Below the pieces are notes generated by a model. The model had not been told where the DNA came from. It saw only the letters and a list, made by a program, of their open reading frames with translations, and did no database searches. A stretch of 35,765 bases of DNA from Caldilineaceae bacterium. Its GTDB lineage: Bacteria > Chloroflexota > Anaerolineae > Caldilineales > Caldilineaceae. Positions 33,053 through 35,765 of the stretch are shown in pieces. The stretch is from the NCBI GenBank assembly GCA_019637695.1, contig JAHBVG010000078.1, positions 1 to 35,765 on the forward strand, read 5' to 3'. A program made the position numbers and the translations under genes. Positions within the stretch are counted from its first letter, which is position 1. Each line of letters opens with the position of its first letter.

Positions 33053-33080
33053 GGGCGCAGGGTGCTGCGCCCTTTTTATT
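33053..33080 (+). terminator. Intrinsic terminator of the dnaE operon, just before the PAP2 gene
   Basis: An 8-bp GC-rich perfect stem (33053-33060 with 33065-33072), GGTG loop, then TTTTTATT. It is only about 12 bases upstream of the PAP2 start codon and abuts its ribosome-binding site GAGGAG. It can end the dnaE-DUF1992-nitrilase transcript; its closeness to the next gene also permits attenuation. Confidence 0.88.
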
Positions 33081-33091
33081 GAGGAGCAATC

Positions 33092-33925
33092 ATGGCAGAA
33101 CAGCACCAAAAACAGGAGAACGAGCCGGCACAATCAAGATCCCAGAGATGGCCCCGTTCAATGCAGCGGAGTATCGGTTGGATGAATCGATATGAGGGTC
33201 GAGTTTTGCTGGCTTTGGTCTTATTAGCGGGAGGAGTATGGCTTTTCATCTTCCTGGCGGATCAGGTCGTGGGCAGGGATCCGCGTACGCTGGACATCCA
33301 GATCCTGCTTGCGATGCGCGAACCAGGCGACAACGCCGATCCGTTAGGACCGCCCTGGCTGGGGGAAATGACAAGAGATTTTACGGCATTGGGGGGCGCC
33401 GGTTTGCAGACGATGATCCTAACCCTGGTCTGCGGCTATTTGATTCTGATCCGCAAGTATAATGCGATGTTGTTGCTAATTTCAGCTATCGTCGGGGCGT
33501 GGGTCCTTAACTCTCTGCTCAAGGAACTCTTTGAGCGACCGCGCCCCGATCTAGTTCCCCATGGGATGATGGTCTATCAGGCCAGTTTCCCAAGTGGACA
33601 CGCCATGAGCGCCGCCGCGTTCTACCTGACATTAGGGGTGTTGTTGGTCCGCCTGCACACGCGCCGCCATATTCAGGGTTATTTCATGGGCGCAGCCATC
33701 CTCATCACAGTGATCGTGGGTATCAGCCGCATCTATTTAGGCGTCCACTGGCCGTCGGACGTGCTGGCCGGTTGGGTAATGGGGGGCGTGTGGGCGATTC
33801 TCTGTTGGATGTTAACCCGCTGGCTGCAACGGCGCGGACAGGTAGAGCAGGCCGGTGAGGAAGGAAAACAGAACAGGAAGGAAAAAGGGTTGGATGCTGA
33901 GCAAGTGCGACAACGGGAGCCTTAA
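33092..33925 (+). CDS. PAP2-superfamily membrane phosphatase
   Basis: 277 residues with the three acid-phosphatase motifs: KELFERPRP (K144, R151), PSGH (167-170, H170) and SRIYLGVHWPSD (R213, H219, D223). Membrane segments at about 38-56, 105-121, 126-144, 171-186, 196-212 and 223-243 place the site at the outer membrane face, as in undecaprenyl-pyrophosphate and phosphatidic-acid/phosphatidylglycerol-phosphate phosphatases. The lipid substrate is unknown. N- and C-terminal tails (1-30, 247-277) are hydrophilic and rich in Gln, Glu and Lys. GAGGAG precedes the ATG. It overlaps the convergent kinase gene by four bases. Confidence 0.93.
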   Translation: MAEQHQKQENEPAQSRSQRWPRSMQRSIGWMNRYEGRVLLALVLLAGGVWLFIFLADQVVGRDPRTLDIQILLAMREPGDNADPLGPPWLGEMTRDFTALGGAGLQTMILTLVCGYLILIRKYNAMLLLISAIVGAWVLNSLLKELFERPRPDLVPHGMMVYQASFPSGHAMSAAAFYLTLGVLLVRLHTRRHIQGYFMGAAILITVIVGISRIYLGVHWPSDVLAGWVMGGVWAILCWMLTRWLQRRGQVEQAGEEGKQNRKEKGLDAEQVRQREP

Positions 33926-35652
33926 CGGACATCTGCAAGGGGGATCTTCCCCTGGACGAGCGTTCCACAGCCAAGCCGCGGACTGGGCGATTGTACAATG
34001 AGCTGCCCATTCATCATTTCTGAACGTTCGTGCATGTTGAGTAGACCAAAGCTGCCCCGGTCATCATAGGAGTGTTTGAGCAAGTTTACATCAAAACCTC
34101 TGCCGTCATCCTCGCTCTCGAACCAGAGGAAAGATTCATCGATCCACAACCGGATCCAAATGTTTTGGGCGTTGGCGTGTTTGCGAATGTTGGTAATGGC
34201 TTCCTGCAAAATAGAGAAGATATTGTTGGCGACTTTGGCCTTCAGTGTAAAGGGGAGGTCAGTCAGCTCTAAATGGAACTGAGAAGATATCATATTGCTC
34301 AACTGTTCATGGTAGAAATGGAGCGCTGGGACCAACCCCCGGCTCTCCAGGATGATGGGTCGCAGTTCAAAGAGCAGCGTGCGCAATTCCCGGTTGGCCT
34401 GTCGCCCCAGATCTTCCAATAGATCCAACTCGGAACGGACGGTTTCGTATCGTTCCCGCGCTAACAGGCGGCGCGCAACATCCACATTCATAATGATCAA
34501 GCTCAGAATCTGGGCAGGTCCATCATGCAGATCACGCGCCAATTGATGGCGCACTTCCTCTTGGGCTTTGATGATCCGTTCCTGTTCGTTGCGCAAATTC
34601 TGATAGAGCCGGGCATTTTCTAGCGCAATCGCAGCCTGACTCCCCATCTTCTCCAACCAGTTTTTATCCTCTTCGGTAAAATCTTCTTCATTCTCCTTGT
34701 TGAGGACTTCTAATACGCCGACTAGCCGTCCCTGGACCATCAACGGCACACAGAGGATGTTGCGGGTCTTAAAGCCCGTGGAATCGTCCACATGCGAGGT
34801 AAAGCGCGCATCTCGATTCACATCGTTGACGATGATCGACTTGCGATTCACGGAAGTCCAACCGGCTACCCCCTGATTTTGAGGAATGCGGCGTTCGCGT
34901 AGCAGCCCGCCAGCCGCCCCAGTGGGCATGTAAAAGATCAACTCACGGTTGCGTTCATCTACCACAAAGAGGGTGGCTGCCTGCGCGTGGAGGGTCATGG
35001 CGCTCATCTCTGTGGTATCGCGCAGTACCGTTTCTAGATCGAGCGTACTGTTGAGCGATTGGCTGACCTGGGCGATCAAGCTCATCTGCTCCAAACGCTG
35101 TCGGGTGATAGCCAATTGACGCGCCCGTAAGCCGCCGTCAAGGATAAGATGGATGAACCCTATCAATTCATCATAATTTTGATTGGCAGGAAGGGCATCC
35201 GCCGGGAAGATCAAGCTAATGCCGCCCAACAAAATGCCATCCATGCGCAGGCGCATGTGGATGATCGGCTGATCTTCGTCGCGCCGTCCCAACCCTAGTT
35301 CCACATCGTCAGAACGGGTAGATTGAAATTCATCACTCGAATAACTGCGAAGCGCTATCTCCCAGCGGCGAATTCGAGAAAGCCAGATCGGATCAAAAGC
35401 GCCGACCTGCACTGAAATTTCGGGAACCGAAGTATGGGTGCGGAAGAGCCAGAGACTACCTGCTTTGACCAGGGTATACCGCAGGATTAGTTCGGCTGAA
35501 AGTTGCCAATAGTTCTGATCCTGGTTGTTCTTCAACAAGTGATTCAGTTCCAGCAGATCAAGCCAGAATGTTGACTGAGCGGAGGAGAGTGCGAGTCCAT
35601 TTTCAGTTGGATGCAACGGGCTCTCTTGATCTGAGCGATTTATCGTCAACAT
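33922..35652 (-). CDS. Cytoplasmic GAF-domain sensor histidine kinase (HisKA_3, NarX/DegS class)
   Basis: 576 residues, no membrane segment. Residues about 50-175 look like a degenerate GAF/PAS-like domain. A clear GAF domain is at 203-348 (LDLETVLRDTTEMSAMTLHA...GVAGWTSVNRKSIIVNDV...ILCVPLMV). A coiled linker follows, then the HisKA_3 H-box LARDLHDGPAQILSL with H376 as the phosphorylated residue. The ATPase domain has the N-box EAITNIRKHA (N488), G1 box EDDGRGFD (514-521) and GSFGLLNMHERSEMM. Kinases of this class pair with NarL/FixJ-type regulators; the regulator fragment at the left edge is OmpR-type, so it is not a natural partner. The ATG at 35652 has AGGA seven bases upstream. Confidence 0.94.
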   Translation of the reverse strand: MLTINRSDQESPLHPTENGLALSSAQSTFWLDLLELNHLLKNNQDQNYWQLSAELILRYTLVKAGSLWLFRTHTSVPEISVQVGAFDPIWLSRIRRWEIALRSYSSDEFQSTRSDDVELGLGRRDEDQPIIHMRLRMDGILLGGISLIFPADALPANQNYDELIGFIHLILDGGLRARQLAITRQRLEQMSLIAQVSQSLNSTLDLETVLRDTTEMSAMTLHAQAATLFVVDERNRELIFYMPTGAAGGLLRERRIPQNQGVAGWTSVNRKSIIVNDVNRDARFTSHVDDSTGFKTRNILCVPLMVQGRLVGVLEVLNKENEEDFTEEDKNWLEKMGSQAAIALENARLYQNLRNEQERIIKAQEEVRHQLARDLHDGPAQILSLIIMNVDVARRLLARERYETVRSELDLLEDLGRQANRELRTLLFELRPIILESRGLVPALHFYHEQLSNMISSQFHLELTDLPFTLKAKVANNIFSILQEAITNIRKHANAQNIWIRLWIDESFLWFESEDDGRGFDVNLLKHSYDDRGSFGLLNMHERSEMMNGQLIVQSPSPRLGCGTLVQGKIPLADVR

Positions 35653-35691
35653 GCAACCGTCCTATACGTTGGGGGTAAAGCGAAGCGGATC

Positions 35692-35720
35692 TTAATTTTC
35701 TGTCCAGATTATACTATAAT
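35692..35720 (+). promoter_or_regulatory. Candidate promoter for a gene right of the window
   Basis: TTAATT (35692-35697), 17-base spacer, TATAAT (35715-35720), reading rightward. The -10 is perfect, the -35 matches three of six. Its -10 lies one base from the kinase -10 on the other strand. Confidence 0.4.
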
Positions 35721-35736
35721 GTAACGGATCTTCAGC
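35708..35736 (-). promoter_or_regulatory. Candidate promoter of the histidine kinase gene
   Basis: On the minus strand a perfect TATAAT covers 35708-35713, about 56 bases before the kinase ATG. The -35 region (around 35730-35736, CTGAAG/GCTGAA) is poor. The -10 overlaps a palindrome with the plus-strand -10. Confidence 0.5.
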
Positions 35737-35765
35737 CCATACTTATCCGTGAAAGTACTCAAAAT

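Overview
The window looks like chromosomal DNA of a Chloroflexota bacterium, perhaps an Anaerolineae or Caldilineae type. This is an inference from the look of the proteins (an Ala/Pro/Glu-rich lipoprotein linker, a stand-alone alanine dehydrogenase, a PHP-type DnaE with a long C-terminal linker, a GAF-HisKA_3 kinase), from moderately high GC, and from the many long extragenic palindromes. No rRNA, tRNA, CRISPR array, transposase or phage gene was seen. The only clear mobile elements are two inteins.

Left part (1-11600). A response-regulator fragment enters from the left. It is followed by a DegT/StrS-type PLP aminotransferase (+), and on the minus strand by dnaK (alone, without grpE or dnaJ), an RraA-like aldolase-fold protein, a class V aminotransferase-like protein lacking the desulfurase cysteine, and a long-form signal peptide peptidase SppA. 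Alanine dehydrogenase (+) runs divergently from sppA and converges on a DUF255/YyaL-type thioredoxin-fold protein (-). The gaps hold several families of hairpin repeats, three of which overlap stop codons.

Middle part (11650-20921). A near-consensus promoter precedes a peptide/nickel-class ABC importer: lipoprotein binding protein, two permeases and two ATPases, then two small membrane proteins of unknown function and a NUDIX hydrolase, with overlapping or nearly touching genes from the permeases onward. The binding protein appears to be circularly permuted: the half that is normally C-terminal comes first. It also carries an extra C-terminal domain. The second permease has about 180 extra residues outside the membrane. 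A 350-bp gap with three palindromes and a candidate promoter separates the binding protein from the permeases.

Next (20887-24749) come a stand-alone protein resembling two Lrp/AsnC RAM domains (-), a PEP-synthase/rifampicin-phosphotransferase-like protein that lacks both the ATP-grasp domain and the phospho-histidine motif (+), and cobT of cobalamin synthesis (+).

Right part (24991-35765). dnaE (replicative DNA polymerase III alpha) holds two full-length LAGLIDADG inteins in its catalytic core, separated by only 75 residues of extein. Downstream are a DUF1992 protein and a nitrilase-family amidohydrolase with tight spacing, an intrinsic terminator, a PAP2 phosphatase, and a convergent cytoplasmic GAF-domain histidine kinase. 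At the right edge there is a back-to-back promoter region for the kinase and probably for a gene beyond the window.

The most notable items are the double-intein dnaE and the transporter with the permuted binding protein and enlarged permease.
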